A DNA stretch of 64,000 bases, taken from Streptomyces sp. Lineage in GTDB: Bacteria > Actinomycetota > Actinomycetes > Streptomycetales > Streptomycetaceae. The notes under the pieces were generated by a model. That model worked only from the letters and a program-made list of their open reading frames with translations, did not search any database and was not told where the DNA came from. The stretch covers positions 62,001-126,000 of the forward strand of contig NZ_JAEKKT010000120.1 of assembly GCF_019510245.1 (NCBI RefSeq), given 5' to 3'. Below are positions 27,028 to 35,172 of the stretch, piece by piece (position 1 is the first letter of the stretch; the number at the start of each line of letters is the position of its first letter). Both the position numbers and the translations under genes were made by a program.

Positions 27028-29608
27028 TCGCGGCGGCCTCGTCGGCCAGCGCGTCGCACTCCTGTCCGCGCAACGTCCGTGCCAGGTCGTCCCGGGCCTC
27101 CAGGACCAGCCGGCGCAGCGCCGGAGGCGCGTCGGCGTGCGCCGTCAGCCACGCGTCCGTCGCCTCCAGGGTCTGCGGACGGTCCTGGAGGGACGGGTAC
27201 AGCCCCCGGACCACGTCCATGCCGATCTGGATCGAGCGCTCCTCCCAGATCCCGGCGATGACCTGGAAGTACTTCTCGGCGTAGGGAGCCAGCAGCTCCC
27301 GCTGCGAGGGCTGGGCGAAGCCCGCGATCGTCGCCTCCACCAGCGCGTTGGACAGCGCCTGCGACTCCACGACCTGCGCCCACGCCTGCGCCTTCACCGC
27401 CGCCGACGGACGGGCGGCGAGGCAGCGCACCTGGTGGCGCCTGCCGGACGCCGTGTCGTCCCGGGCCAGTTCGGCCGCCAGGACCGACTCGTCGGCCAGC
27501 CCGTGCGCGGCGAGGGGTTCGAGGAACGCCCAGCGCAGCTCCTGGTCGACGTCCAGACCGTCGATCGCCACCGCCCCCGACAGGAGGTCCTGGAGCAGCC
27601 GGAAGTCCGGATCGTCCGCCGCCGTCGAGGCGAAGAACCGCGCCCAGGCCAGCTGGTGCTCGCTGCCCGGCGCCGCCTGCCGCAGCTCCCGCAGGGCGCC
27701 CTCGGCGAGCAGCCGCCCGGCCGCCTCGCGCCCCTCGGGCGCCACGTAGTGCACCAGCGCCGACTCCGCCCACGCCTGGAGCATCTGCAGCACGCCGATG
27801 TCCGACTCGCGGCTCGCGAACCGCAGCACCAGGCCGACGAACTCCCGGGCGGGCAGCAGCGCGTCCCGGGTCAGGTTCCACAGCGCCGACCAGCACAGCG
27901 CGCGGGCCAGCGGGTCGGTGAGCGCGCCGAGGTGGCCGCGCAGGGTCGTCAGCGAGGTCTCGTCGAAGCGGATCTTGCAGTAGGTGAGGTCGTCGTCGTT
28001 GACCAGGACCAGCTCCGGGGCCTCGGCACCGGCCAGCTCGGTGATCACCGTACGGGGGCCGTCGACGTCCGCCTCGGCACGCGCGTACCGGACCAGTTCG
28101 CCGCCCTCCAGCCGGTACAGGCCGATCGCGACCCGGTGCGGCCGCAGCTCCGGGTGCGACTCGGCGGCCTCCTGCACCACGGCCAGCTCGTCGATCCGGC
28201 CGTCGGCGTCCAGCAGCACCTGCGGCGTCAGGGAGTTCACCCCCGCCGTCTGCAGCCACTTCCCGGCCCAGGCGCCCATGTCCCGGCCGCTGGTCTCCGC
28301 GAGGACCGACAGCAGGTCGCCGAGGCGCGTGTTGCCGTACGCGTTGCGCTTGAAGTAGCGGCGGGCGCCCTCCAGGAACGCGTCCTGGCCGACGTACGCC
28401 ACCAGCTGCTTGAGGACGGAGGCGCCCTTGGCGTAGGTGATGCCGTCGAAGTTGAGCTTCGCGTCCTGGAGGTCTCGGATGTCGGCCGTGATCGGATGCG
28501 TGGACGGCAGCTGGTCGGCGCGGTACGCCCAGGCCTTGCGGCGGTTGGCGAAGGTGGTCCAGGCGTTCTGGAAACGGGTCGCGCCGACGTTCGCGAAGGT
28601 GCCCATGAAGTCCGCGAAGGACTCCTTCAGCCACAGGTCGTCCCACCACACCATGGTGACCAGGTCGCCGAACCACATGTGCGCCATCTCGTGCAGGATC
28701 ACGTTGGCGCGCGCCTCGTACGACGCCTGCGTCACCTTGCCGCGGAAGATGTACTCCTCCCGGAAGGTCACCAGCCCCGGGTTCTCCATCGCGCCGAGGT
28801 TGTACTCGGGCACGAAGGCCTGGTCGTACTTCCCGAACGGGTACGGGTAGTCGAAGTGGTCGTGGAAGAAGTCCAGCCCCTGCTTGGTGACGAGGAAGAC
28901 GTCGTCGGCGTCGAAGTAGGGGGCGAGGCCCTTGCGGCACATCGCGCCGAGGGGGATCTCCAGGGTCGAGCCGTCCGGCAGGGTGCGGGAGTACGAGTCC
29001 GTCACGTAGTGGTAGGGCCCGGCCACCACACACGTGATGTACGTCGAGATCGGCTTCGTCTCCGCGAACCGCCAGACGCCGTCGGCGAGTTCACCCGCCC
29101 CGTTGCTCCACACCGTCCACTCCTCGGGCGCCCGCACCTCGAAGCGGAACGGCGCCTTGAGGTCCGGCTGCTCGAAATTGGCGAAGACCCGGCGGGAGTC
29201 GGCCGGCTCGTACTGCGTGTAGAGGTAGACCTCGCCGTCCTCGGGGTCGACGAAGCGGTGCAGGCCCTCGCCGGTGCGGGAGTAGGCGCACCGGGCGCCC
29301 ACCACCAGCTCGTTCTCCGCGGCCAGGTCCTCCAGGGCGATCCGGGTGCCGTCGAAGACCTCCCCGGGGTCGAGGTCCTTGCCGTTGAGGGTCACGGCGG
29401 TCACGGCCGGCGCGATCAGGTCGGCGAAGCTCGACGCGCCGGGCTCGTTGCACCGGAAGCGGATCGTGGTCACCGAGCGGAAGGTGCGCGGCTCGTCCTG
29501 GCCCTCCCCGACGGCGGACCGTACGTCCAGCGACACGTCGTACCCGTCGACCGACAGCAGGGCGGCCCGCTCCCGGGCCTCGTCACGGGACAGATTCTCA
29601 CCGGGCAC
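27023..29608 (-). CDS. pepN: Aminopeptidase N, second paralogue (M1 family)
   Basis: 861-aa M1 aminopeptidase from the GTG at 29608, chosen because AAGGAG lies eight bases upstream; the frame stays open much further but over the divergent gene. GAMEN, the zinc motif HEMAHMWFG and the downstream Glu in WLKESFA are intact, so it should be active. It parallels the enzyme at 9978-12551 almost residue for residue in the catalytic domain, with diverged C-terminal helices. Keeping two copies 14 kb apart suggests different specificity or regulation. A 24-bp palindrome spans its stop and a terminator follows. Confidence 0.93.
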   Translation of the reverse strand: MPGENLSRDEARERAALLSVDGYDVSLDVRSAVGEGQDEPRTFRSVTTIRFRCNEPGASSFADLIAPAVTAVTLNGKDLDPGEVFDGTRIALEDLAAENELVVGARCAYSRTGEGLHRFVDPEDGEVYLYTQYEPADSRRVFANFEQPDLKAPFRFEVRAPEEWTVWSNGAGELADGVWRFAETKPISTYITCVVAGPYHYVTDSYSRTLPDGSTLEIPLGAMCRKGLAPYFDADDVFLVTKQGLDFFHDHFDYPYPFGKYDQAFVPEYNLGAMENPGLVTFREEYIFRGKVTQASYEARANVILHEMAHMWFGDLVTMVWWDDLWLKESFADFMGTFANVGATRFQNAWTTFANRRKAWAYRADQLPSTHPITADIRDLQDAKLNFDGITYAKGASVLKQLVAYVGQDAFLEGARRYFKRNAYGNTRLGDLLSVLAETSGRDMGAWAGKWLQTAGVNSLTPQVLLDADGRIDELAVVQEAAESHPELRPHRVAIGLYRLEGGELVRYARAEADVDGPRTVITELAGAEAPELVLVNDDDLTYCKIRFDETSLTTLRGHLGALTDPLARALCWSALWNLTRDALLPAREFVGLVLRFASRESDIGVLQMLQAWAESALVHYVAPEGREAAGRLLAEGALRELRQAAPGSEHQLAWARFFASTAADDPDFRLLQDLLSGAVAIDGLDVDQELRWAFLEPLAAHGLADESVLAAELARDDTASGRRHQVRCLAARPSAAVKAQAWAQVVESQALSNALVEATIAGFAQPSQRELLAPYAEKYFQVIAGIWEERSIQIGMDVVRGLYPSLQDRPQTLEATDAWLTAHADAPPALRRLVLEARDDLARTLRGQECDALADEAAAS

Positions 29609-29756
29609 GGGCGGCACTCCTTCGTGTCGATACGCATCGTCGTCAGTGGTCGGGACGGCACCGATCCTCCCACGTGCGCCTGACGGCGGTCGCCCGGGAA
29701 TGGGGTGGCCGGTGACGGTGTTGCCGCTGGAAAAGGCCCGTATTCCGAGGAGAACC

Positions 29757-30419
29757 ATGTCCGAGACCGCGACCAGCTCCGGCAAGACCCCCGTCGACTT
29801 CTGGTTCGACCCGCTGTGCCCCTGGGCCTGGATGACCTCCCGGTGGGTCCTGGAGGTGGAGAAGGTGCGCGACATCGAGGTCCGCTGGCACATCATGAGC
29901 CTCGCGGTCCTCAACGAGCCCAAGCTCGACGAGCTGCCCGAGGAGTACCGCGAGCTGCTGGAGACCAAGGCCTGGAAGCCGATCCGCGTGGTCACCGCGG
30001 CCTGGCAGAAGCACGGCTCCGACATCCTCGGCCCGCTGTACACCGCGCTCGGCACCCGTATCCACAACAACGGCGAGGGCCCGACCGTGGAGGCCATCGC
30101 GGGCGCGCTGGCGGACGTCGGCCTGCCGGCCGACCTGATCGACTACGCCGACCAGGAGGACTTCGAGTTCGACGCCGAGCTGCGCGCCTCCCACAAGGAG
30201 GGCATCAACAAGGTCGGCCAGGACGTCGGCACCCCGGTCATCGCGGTCCCCGGCCCCGACGGCGAGCAGATCGCCTTCTTCGGCCCGGTCGTCACCCCCG
30301 CCCCCAAGGGCGAGGAGGCGGCCCGCCTGTGGGACGGCACCCTCGCGGTCGCCTCCGTCCCCGGCTTCTACGAGATCAAGCGGACCCGTACCAAGGGCCC
30401 CGACTTCAGCAACCTGTAA
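29757..30419 (+). CDS. DsbA-fold protein of the Rv2466c (mycothiol-dependent nitroreductase) type
   Basis: 220-aa thioredoxin/DsbA-superfamily protein. The sequence WFDPLCPWAWMTSRWVLEV, then VRWHIMSLAVLNE and DVGTPVIAV, follows the mycobacterial Rv2466c family, in which a mycothiol-linked CPWC active site reduces nitro compounds and disulfides. Here the second Cys is Ala (CPWA, ~residues 22-25), leaving a single active-site thiol. It would have to use a monothiol mechanism, for example with mycothiol. GAGGAGA precedes the ATG at 29757. Divergent from pepN2. Confidence 0.82.
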   Translation: MSETATSSGKTPVDFWFDPLCPWAWMTSRWVLEVEKVRDIEVRWHIMSLAVLNEPKLDELPEEYRELLETKAWKPIRVVTAAWQKHGSDILGPLYTALGTRIHNNGEGPTVEAIAGALADVGLPADLIDYADQEDFEFDAELRASHKEGINKVGQDVGTPVIAVPGPDGEQIAFFGPVVTPAPKGEEAARLWDGTLAVASVPGFYEIKRTRTKGPDFSNL

Positions 30420-30439
30420 ACGGCACGACGGTCCCGCAC

Positions 30440-30493
30440 GGGCAGCCCCCGCGAGTCACCCCCCAGAGGGGGGACGGACCGCGGGGGCTGCCC
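30440..30493 (-). terminator. Nested hairpin at the end of the sodF transcript
   Basis: GGGCAGCCCCCGCG pairs with CGCGGGGGCTGCCC; inside the loop a second hairpin (CCCCCC AGA GGGGGG) is nested. It lies about 70-120 bp after the sodF stop and would stabilise the 3' end of the sRNA proposed here. Confidence 0.8.
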
Positions 30494-30530
30494 TCTTTCC
30501 GCCTGCCCCGGTGAACGGTGAGAAGACGAT
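30441..30530 (-). ncRNA. Candidate s-SodF small RNA from the sodF 3'UTR
   Basis: In S. coelicolor a ~90-nt sRNA is processed from the sodF 3'UTR and represses sodN by base pairing. Here the sodF 3'UTR (minus strand) contains GGGGCAGGCGGAAAG (30509-30495), whose complement CTTTCCGCCTGCCCC closely resembles the start of a sodN coding region (codons for LSRLFAP, CTTTCC.GCCTG...GCCCC). It is followed by a strong terminator hairpin at 30440-30493. Boundaries are estimated from the published size; sodN is not in this window. Confidence 0.6.
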
Positions 30531-30562
30531 CACGAGGCAGGACGTATCGACGGCTCAGCGCC

Positions 30563-31210
30563 TCAGGGAGCCGGCAGCAGCACGTCCGTCCGGGACCGCG
30601 CCGCCGCGTGGCGGCGCGCCACGTCCTGCCAGTCGACGACCGCCCACATGGCGTCGATGAAGTCGACCTTCTGGTTCCGGTACTGGAGGTAGAAGGCGTG
30701 CTCCCAGGCGTCGAAGACCAGGAGCGGGGTGGATCCCTGGCCGACGTTGCCCTGGTGGTCGTAGACCTGCTCCACGATCAGCCGCCCGCTGAGCGGCTCG
30801 TGGGCGAGGACGCCCCAGCCGGAGCCCTGGGTGGTGGCCGCCGCCTTGGTCAGCTGCGCCCTGAAGCCCGCGAACGAACCGAAGGACTCGGTGATCGCGT
30901 CCGCCAGCTCGCCCACCCCGTCCGCGGCGAGCGGCTCACCGCCGCCGTCCTTCGGGCCGGTCATGTTCTGCCAGTAGATGCTGTGCAGGATGTGGCCGGA
31001 GAGGTGGAAGGCCAGGTTCTTCTCCAGGCCGTTGACCGCCCCCCAGCTCTCCTTTTCGCGCGCCTCCGCCAGCTGCTCCAGGGCGTCGTTGGCGCCCTTC
31101 ACGTACGCGGCGTGGTGCTTGTCGTGGTGCAGTTCGATGATCTCGGGGCTGATCACGGGCGCGAGCGCGGAGTAGTCGTAGGGCAGGTCAGGAAGCGTGT
31201 AGACGGGCAT
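30563..31210 (-). CDS. sodF: Fe(-Zn) superoxide dismutase
   Basis: 215-aa cytosolic superoxide dismutase of the Fe/Mn fold. Metal ligands are visible: His in ELHHDKHH (~26-31 region), His in [13 protein letters not shown], and Asp/His in [13 protein letters not shown]. The C-terminal ~15 residues ([14 protein letters not shown]) are a Streptomyces-type tail. An exact Nur box lies 28 bp upstream (31238-31254), so nickel-loaded Nur should repress it while the Ni-enzyme SodN is made. The 3'UTR carries the candidate s-SodF RNA. Confidence 0.95.
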   Translation of the reverse strand: MPVYTLPDLPYDYSALAPVISPEIIELHHDKHHAAYVKGANDALEQLAEAREKESWGAVNGLEKNLAFHLSGHILHSIYWQNMTGPKDGGGEPLAADGVGELADAITESFGSFAGFRAQLTKAAATTQGSGWGVLAHEPLSGRLIVEQVYDHQGNVGQGSTPLLVFDAWEHAFYLQYRNQKVDFIDAMWAVVDWQDVARRHAAARSRTDVLLPAP

Positions 31211-31237
31211 GGGCGTGGATCCCCTCCGAACCTCTTA

Positions 31238-31254
31238 TTGCAAAGAGCTTGCAA
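31238..31254. promoter_or_regulatory. Nur box upstream of sodF
   Basis: TTGCAA-AGAGC-TTGCAA matches exactly the tTGCAa-N5-ttGCAA motif reported for the nickel-responsive Fur-family repressor Nur in Streptomyces. It lies where RNA polymerase would bind the sodF promoter. Confidence 0.85.
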
Positions 31255-31292
31255 CTACACGTTAGCAACAACAAGCCGGGAGGAGGCAAGAA

Positions 31293-31328
31293 GCGAGGCC
31301 CCCACGTGTCGTCACGTGAGGGCCTCGC
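31293..31328 (-). terminator. Terminator of the sulfonate operon
   Basis: Leftward stem GCGAGGCCCTCACGTG / CACGTGGGGGCCTCGC with a 4-base loop, followed by TTCTT, located 30 bp after the dioxygenase stop codon. Confidence 0.8.
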
Positions 31329-31358
31329 GGAAGCGGTCGCGCCGTCAGGGCGCCGCGG

Positions 31359-32246
31359 TCACGCGACGGACGTGTAGTGCGAGGCGTCCCCCTCGATCGA
31401 GTAGCTCTCCTTGCCCTCGATGCCGGCCGGGACGTCGCCGGCGACGGTGACGCGGTTGAGGCGGCGCGGCCTGCCGTCGTAGTTGTCGACGGCGTAGTGC
31501 TGGGTGATGCGGTTGTCGAACAGGACGAGCTGGTTCGGGGACCAGCGGTGGCGCAGGAGGTTCTCGGGGCGGGTGACGTACGCCTGGAGCAGGTCGAGGA
31601 TCCGCCGGGACTCGTCCTTCGACAGGCCGACGATCCGCTGCGCGAACCCGCCGATGAACAGGCCGCGCTCACCGGTCAGCGGGTGCACCCGGACCACCGG
31701 GTGGACCGTGCGGAACCTGATCGACGTGAACTGGGCGCGCTGGGCGGCCCTCTCGTCGTCGATCTCCTCGTCCGGAACGGCGTAGTCGTAGTCGTTGGTG
31801 TGCTCCGCCCACAGCGTGTCGGCCAGCGCCCGCAGCGGCTCGGGGAGCTGGCGGTAGGCGGCGGCCGAACTGGCGATCAGGGTCTCGCCGCCGTACGGCG
31901 GGACCGTGAGGGAACGCAGCGTGCTGGCCTGGGGCGGGTTCAGGACGAACGTCACGTCGGTGTGCCAGTGGTTGGCCCGGCCGCGCTCGCTGTCGACGGG
32001 CAGCACGTTCGGGGCGCCGTCGACGGCGGGCACCGTCGGGTGGGCGGTGGTGAGGTCGCCGAAGTGCCGGGCGAAGGCCTCCTGGCCCTCGTCGTCGAGG
32101 CGGACGTCGTCGAAGACCAGGGCCTTGTGGACGTTCAGGGCCTCGCGGACCGCGGCGACCTGCTCCTCGTCGAGCGGCTTGGCGATGTCCACGCCCAGGA
32201 CCTGGGCGCCTATGTTCGCGGTGACCTTGCGGATCTCGATGGACAT
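31359..32246 (-). CDS. TauD/TfdA-family alpha-ketoglutarate-dependent dioxygenase
   Basis: 295 aa. Fe(II)/2-oxoglutarate oxygenase that in this family releases sulfite from taurine or sulfate from alkyl sulfates. The Fe ligands are in NHWHTDVTF (H-x-D, ~93-95) and the distal His in NRITQHYAVDNY; the 2-oxoglutarate-binding Arg is in RRLNRVTV. Last gene of the sulfonate operon, 54 bp after the monooxygenase stop. Together with the ABC importer it supplies sulfur from organosulfur compounds when sulfate or cysteine is short. Which substrate is used cannot be read from the sequence. Confidence 0.9.
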   Translation of the reverse strand: MSIEIRKVTANIGAQVLGVDIAKPLDEEQVAAVREALNVHKALVFDDVRLDDEGQEAFARHFGDLTTAHPTVPAVDGAPNVLPVDSERGRANHWHTDVTFVLNPPQASTLRSLTVPPYGGETLIASSAAAYRQLPEPLRALADTLWAEHTNDYDYAVPDEEIDDERAAQRAQFTSIRFRTVHPVVRVHPLTGERGLFIGGFAQRIVGLSKDESRRILDLLQAYVTRPENLLRHRWSPNQLVLFDNRITQHYAVDNYDGRPRRLNRVTVAGDVPAGIEGKESYSIEGDASHYTSVA

Positions 32247-32300
32247 GCGGGGGCGTCCTTTCGGAGTTCAGGGGTTTCGGAGTTACGGAGTTCCGGGCTT

Positions 32301-33641
32301 TCAGGCGGTGGCGAGTGCGCGGGTGACGTACTGGTTGGCGGGCCGGGGGAGGCCGTAGCGCTCCCGCAGGGTGCGGCGCGGGCCGTACTCCGTGCGCAGC
32401 AGGCCGCGGGCGCGCAGGATCGGTACCACGTGGTCGACGAAGGTCTCCAGGCCGGAGGGCAGCACGGGCGGCATGATGTTGAAGCCGTCGGCGGCGCCCT
32501 GCGTGAACCAGGTCTCGATGGCGTCGGCGACCTGCTCCGGTGTCCCCGTGAAGGTCAGATGCCCGCGGCCGCCGCCGAGCCGGCCGATCAGCTGCCGTAC
32601 GGTGAGCCGCTCGCGGCGGGCGAGCCCGACGACCAGCGTGTAGCGGCTCTTGGCGCCCTCGATGGCGTCCTCGGGCGGCAGCCCGGCGGGGAGTTCCGCG
32701 TCCAGCTCCAGGGTGCCGGCGGGGAGATGGAGCAGCCGTTCCAGGTTGGCCACGCCGTGCCGGTGGACGATGTGGTCCTCCAGGAGCTGCTCGTGCGCCC
32801 GCGCCTCGGCCTCCGTCGAGCCGATGACGGGGACGATGCCGGGCAGCACCTTGATGTGGTCCGGATCGCGGCCCGCCGCGGCCGTACGTGCCTTGAGGTC
32901 GGTGTAGAACGCCCGCGCCTCCTCGACGGTCTGCTGCGCGGTGAACACGGCCTCGGCGTACCGGGCCGCGAACGTCTTGCCGTCCTCGCTGGAGCCCGCC
33001 TGCACGAGCAGCGGGTAACCCTGGGGGCTGCGGGGCACGTTGAGGGCGCCCTCGACACCGAAGTACGTGCCCCGGTGCCGGGGCGGGTGAATCTTCGCGT
33101 CGTCGCCCCAGACGCCGGCCGCCTTGTCGGCGACGATCGCGTCGTCCTCCCAGCTGTCCCAGAGCTTCAGCGCCACGTCGAGGAACTCGGCGGCCCGCGC
33201 GTACCGCTCGGCGTGCGCGGGCTCCTCGTCGATCCCGAAGTTGCGGGCCGCCTCCGCCCCCGCCGTGGTGACGATGTTCCAGCCCGCCCGGCCGCCGCTG
33301 ACGATGTCCAGCGAGGCGAACCTGCGGGCCAGGTTGTAGGGGGAGTTGTAGGACGTGGAGGCGGTGGCGATCAGCCCGATGTGCTCGGTCGCCGTCGCCA
33401 GCGCGGTGAGCAGGGTGAGCGGTTCCAGGGCCCCGGCGGGCCGCTGCGCGACGCTGCCCCACAGGTGCGGCCCGTCGGCCAGGAAGAGCGAGTCGAAGGT
33501 GCCGCGTTCGGCGGTCCGGGCGAGCCCGACGTAGTGCCCGAGGTCGACGTGCGCGTAGGGGTCACTCTCCGGGAGGCGCCAGGAGGCCTCGTGGTGACCG
33601 GTGTTCATGAGGAAGGCGTTGAGGTGGAGCCGGCGGGTCAT
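32301..33641 (-). CDS. NtaA/DmoA/SnaA-family FMN-dependent monooxygenase
   Basis: 446-aa bacterial-luciferase-fold monooxygenase using FMNH2 from a separate reductase. Family motifs: LHLNAFLMNTGHHEASWR at the N-terminus, TASTSYNSPYNLARRFASLD, SGGRAGWNIVTT and GYPLLVQAGSSEDGKTFAA. Position inside an SsuABC-TauD operon points to desulfonation or dialkyl-sulfide/sulfone breakdown rather than nitrilotriacetate. ATG at 33641 overlaps the ATPase stop (ATGA). The longer upstream frame is rejected because it covers the ATPase gene. Confidence 0.9.
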   Translation of the reverse strand: MTRRLHLNAFLMNTGHHEASWRLPESDPYAHVDLGHYVGLARTAERGTFDSLFLADGPHLWGSVAQRPAGALEPLTLLTALATATEHIGLIATASTSYNSPYNLARRFASLDIVSGGRAGWNIVTTAGAEAARNFGIDEEPAHAERYARAAEFLDVALKLWDSWEDDAIVADKAAGVWGDDAKIHPPRHRGTYFGVEGALNVPRSPQGYPLLVQAGSSEDGKTFAARYAEAVFTAQQTVEEARAFYTDLKARTAAAGRDPDHIKVLPGIVPVIGSTEAEARAHEQLLEDHIVHRHGVANLERLLHLPAGTLELDAELPAGLPPEDAIEGAKSRYTLVVGLARRERLTVRQLIGRLGGGRGHLTFTGTPEQVADAIETWFTQGAADGFNIMPPVLPSGLETFVDHVVPILRARGLLRTEYGPRRTLRERYGLPRPANQYVTRALATA

Positions 33642-34351
33642 ACGGGGTCCTCCGTGACACCGAGGGCAGCGAGCAGCCGGGTGCGGTACTCGTCCCGTGG
33701 GCGGTTGTGATCGATGGTCAGGTCGACGCCGATCCGGCCCTTCTCCAGGACCAGGACCCGGTCGGCGAGGACGATCGCCTCGTCGACGTCGTGGGTGACG
33801 AGCAGCACGGACGGGCGGTGCCGTTTCCACAGCTCGCGCAGCAGGTGGTGCATCTTGATCCGGGTGAGCGCGTCCAGGGCGCCGAACGGCTCGTCGGCGA
33901 GGAGCAGTTCGGGTTCGCGGACCAGGGACCGGGCGAGCGCGGCCCGCTGTGCCTCGCCGCCGGACAGCTCGCCCGGCCAGGCCCGTTCGCGGCCCGCGAG
34001 CCCCACCTCGGCCAGCGCCGGCCGGCCCCTGTCCTGGGCGTCCCTGCCGTCCAGGCCCAGCACCACGTTGTCCAGCACCCGCCGCCAGGGCAGCAGCCGG
34101 GAGTCCTGGAAGACCACCGACACCCTTTCCGGGGCGCTGAGTTCACCGGTGCCGCGCACCCCGTGGTCGAGTCCGGCGACCGCCCGCAGCAGGGTGGACT
34201 TGCCGGAGCCGCTGTGCCCGAGCAGCGCGGTGAACTGCCCGGCCGGCAGGTCGAGATCGATGGAGTCGAGGACCGTGCGGTCCCCGAACGACCTGGTCAG
34301 GCCCCGGATCCGGACGGCGGGGCGGGTCAGCTGCTCAGTGTGCGGCGCCAC
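33638..34351 (-). CDS. Sulfonate-type ABC transporter ATP-binding protein (SsuB-like)
   Basis: 237 aa. Walker A GHSGSGKST (~45-53), Q-loop VVFQDSRLLPWRRV, signature LSGGEAQR, Walker B ELLLADEPFGALD and the switch His in VLLVTHDVDE are all intact. The VFQDSRLLPW segment is characteristic of nitrate/sulfonate/taurine importers. The GTG start at 34351 overlaps the permease gene by 25 bp; the stop overlaps the monooxygenase start. It energises the importer formed with the permease and lipoprotein encoded upstream. Confidence 0.92.
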   Translation of the reverse strand: MAPHTEQLTRPAVRIRGLTRSFGDRTVLDSIDLDLPAGQFTALLGHSGSGKSTLLRAVAGLDHGVRGTGELSAPERVSVVFQDSRLLPWRRVLDNVVLGLDGRDAQDRGRPALAEVGLAGRERAWPGELSGGEAQRAALARSLVREPELLLADEPFGALDALTRIKMHHLLRELWKRHRPSVLLVTHDVDEAIVLADRVLVLEKGRIGVDLTIDHNRPRDEYRTRLLAALGVTEDPV

Positions 34352-35172
34352 GACAGCACCCTCCGTTCGACGAGACGGACCACGGTGTCGGAGACCAGGC
34401 CGAAGACGCCGTAGATCAGCAGACCGACGAGGATGATGTCGCTGCGCCCGTAGTTCTGGGCCTGGAACATCATGTAGCCGAGGCCGCTGGTGGCGTTGAT
34501 CTGCTCCAGGACCACCAGGCCGAGCCAGGAGCCGGTGACGCCGAGCCGGAGCCCCACGAAGAATCCGGGCAGCGCGCCGGGGATCACGATCTCCCGGATG
34601 AACCGGAGCCTGGAGAGGTCGAGCACCTCGGCGAGTTCCACGTACCGGCTGTCGATGGCGGACAGCGCGGCGTGCGTGTTCAGGTAGACCGGGATGTAGA
34701 CGACGATCGCGATGATGGCGATCTTGAAGGTCTCGCCGATGCCCAGCCAGAGGATGAACAGCGGGATCAGGCCGAGGGTGGGGATCGCCCGGTTGATCTG
34801 CACGGTCCCGTCGATCAGCGCCTCACCGGTGCGGGTGAGCCCGGAGGCCAGGGCCAGCAGCACCCCGGCGGTCAGGCCGATCGCGAAGCCGTACCCGGCC
34901 CGCTCCACGGAGGTCAGGATGTCGGTGCGCAGCGTCCCGGCCGTCCACAGGTGGACGGCGGTGTCCAGGACGGTCCAGGGCGCCGGGATCGCGCCGGGGT
35001 CGAGCCGCCCGGCGGCGGAGGCGATCGCCCAGGCGGCGAGGACGACGAGCGGACCGGCGAGCCGGGCGGCGGGCAGCCGGCGGCCGGGGGAGAGCCGGCG
35101 GCGCGGCCGGACCCGGTGCGCCTCGTCCTCCGCGACGGGAACCGGCACGGTGCCGGTGGTCACGGCGGTCAT
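34327..35172 (-). CDS. Sulfonate-type ABC transporter permease (SsuC-like)
   Basis: 281-aa inner-membrane subunit from the ATG at 35172, whose ATGA overlaps the stop of the binding-protein gene. About six spans are visible (LVVLAAWAIASAAG, AIGLTAGVLLALASG, TLGLIPLFILWLG, IAIIAIVVYIPVYL, SWLGLVVLEQ, IILVGLLIYGVFGLVSD). The ATPase-coupling EAA-type loop is ELAEVLDLSRLRFIREIVIP followed by GALPG. It fits the nitrate/sulfonate/taurine transporter family. Confidence 0.92.
   Translation of the reverse strand: MTAVTTGTVPVPVAEDEAHRVRPRRRLSPGRRLPAARLAGPLVVLAAWAIASAAGRLDPGAIPAPWTVLDTAVHLWTAGTLRTDILTSVERAGYGFAIGLTAGVLLALASGLTRTGEALIDGTVQINRAIPTLGLIPLFILWLGIGETFKIAIIAIVVYIPVYLNTHAALSAIDSRYVELAEVLDLSRLRFIREIVIPGALPGFFVGLRLGVTGSWLGLVVLEQINATSGLGYMMFQAQNYGRSDIILVGLLIYGVFGLVSDTVVRLVERRVLSWRRTLSS

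Noticed and set aside
27023-30097. Longer 1024-codon version of the second aminopeptidase
   Set aside because: The upstream extension lies over the divergent DsbA-like gene; the GTG at 29608 has a well-spaced AAGGAG.
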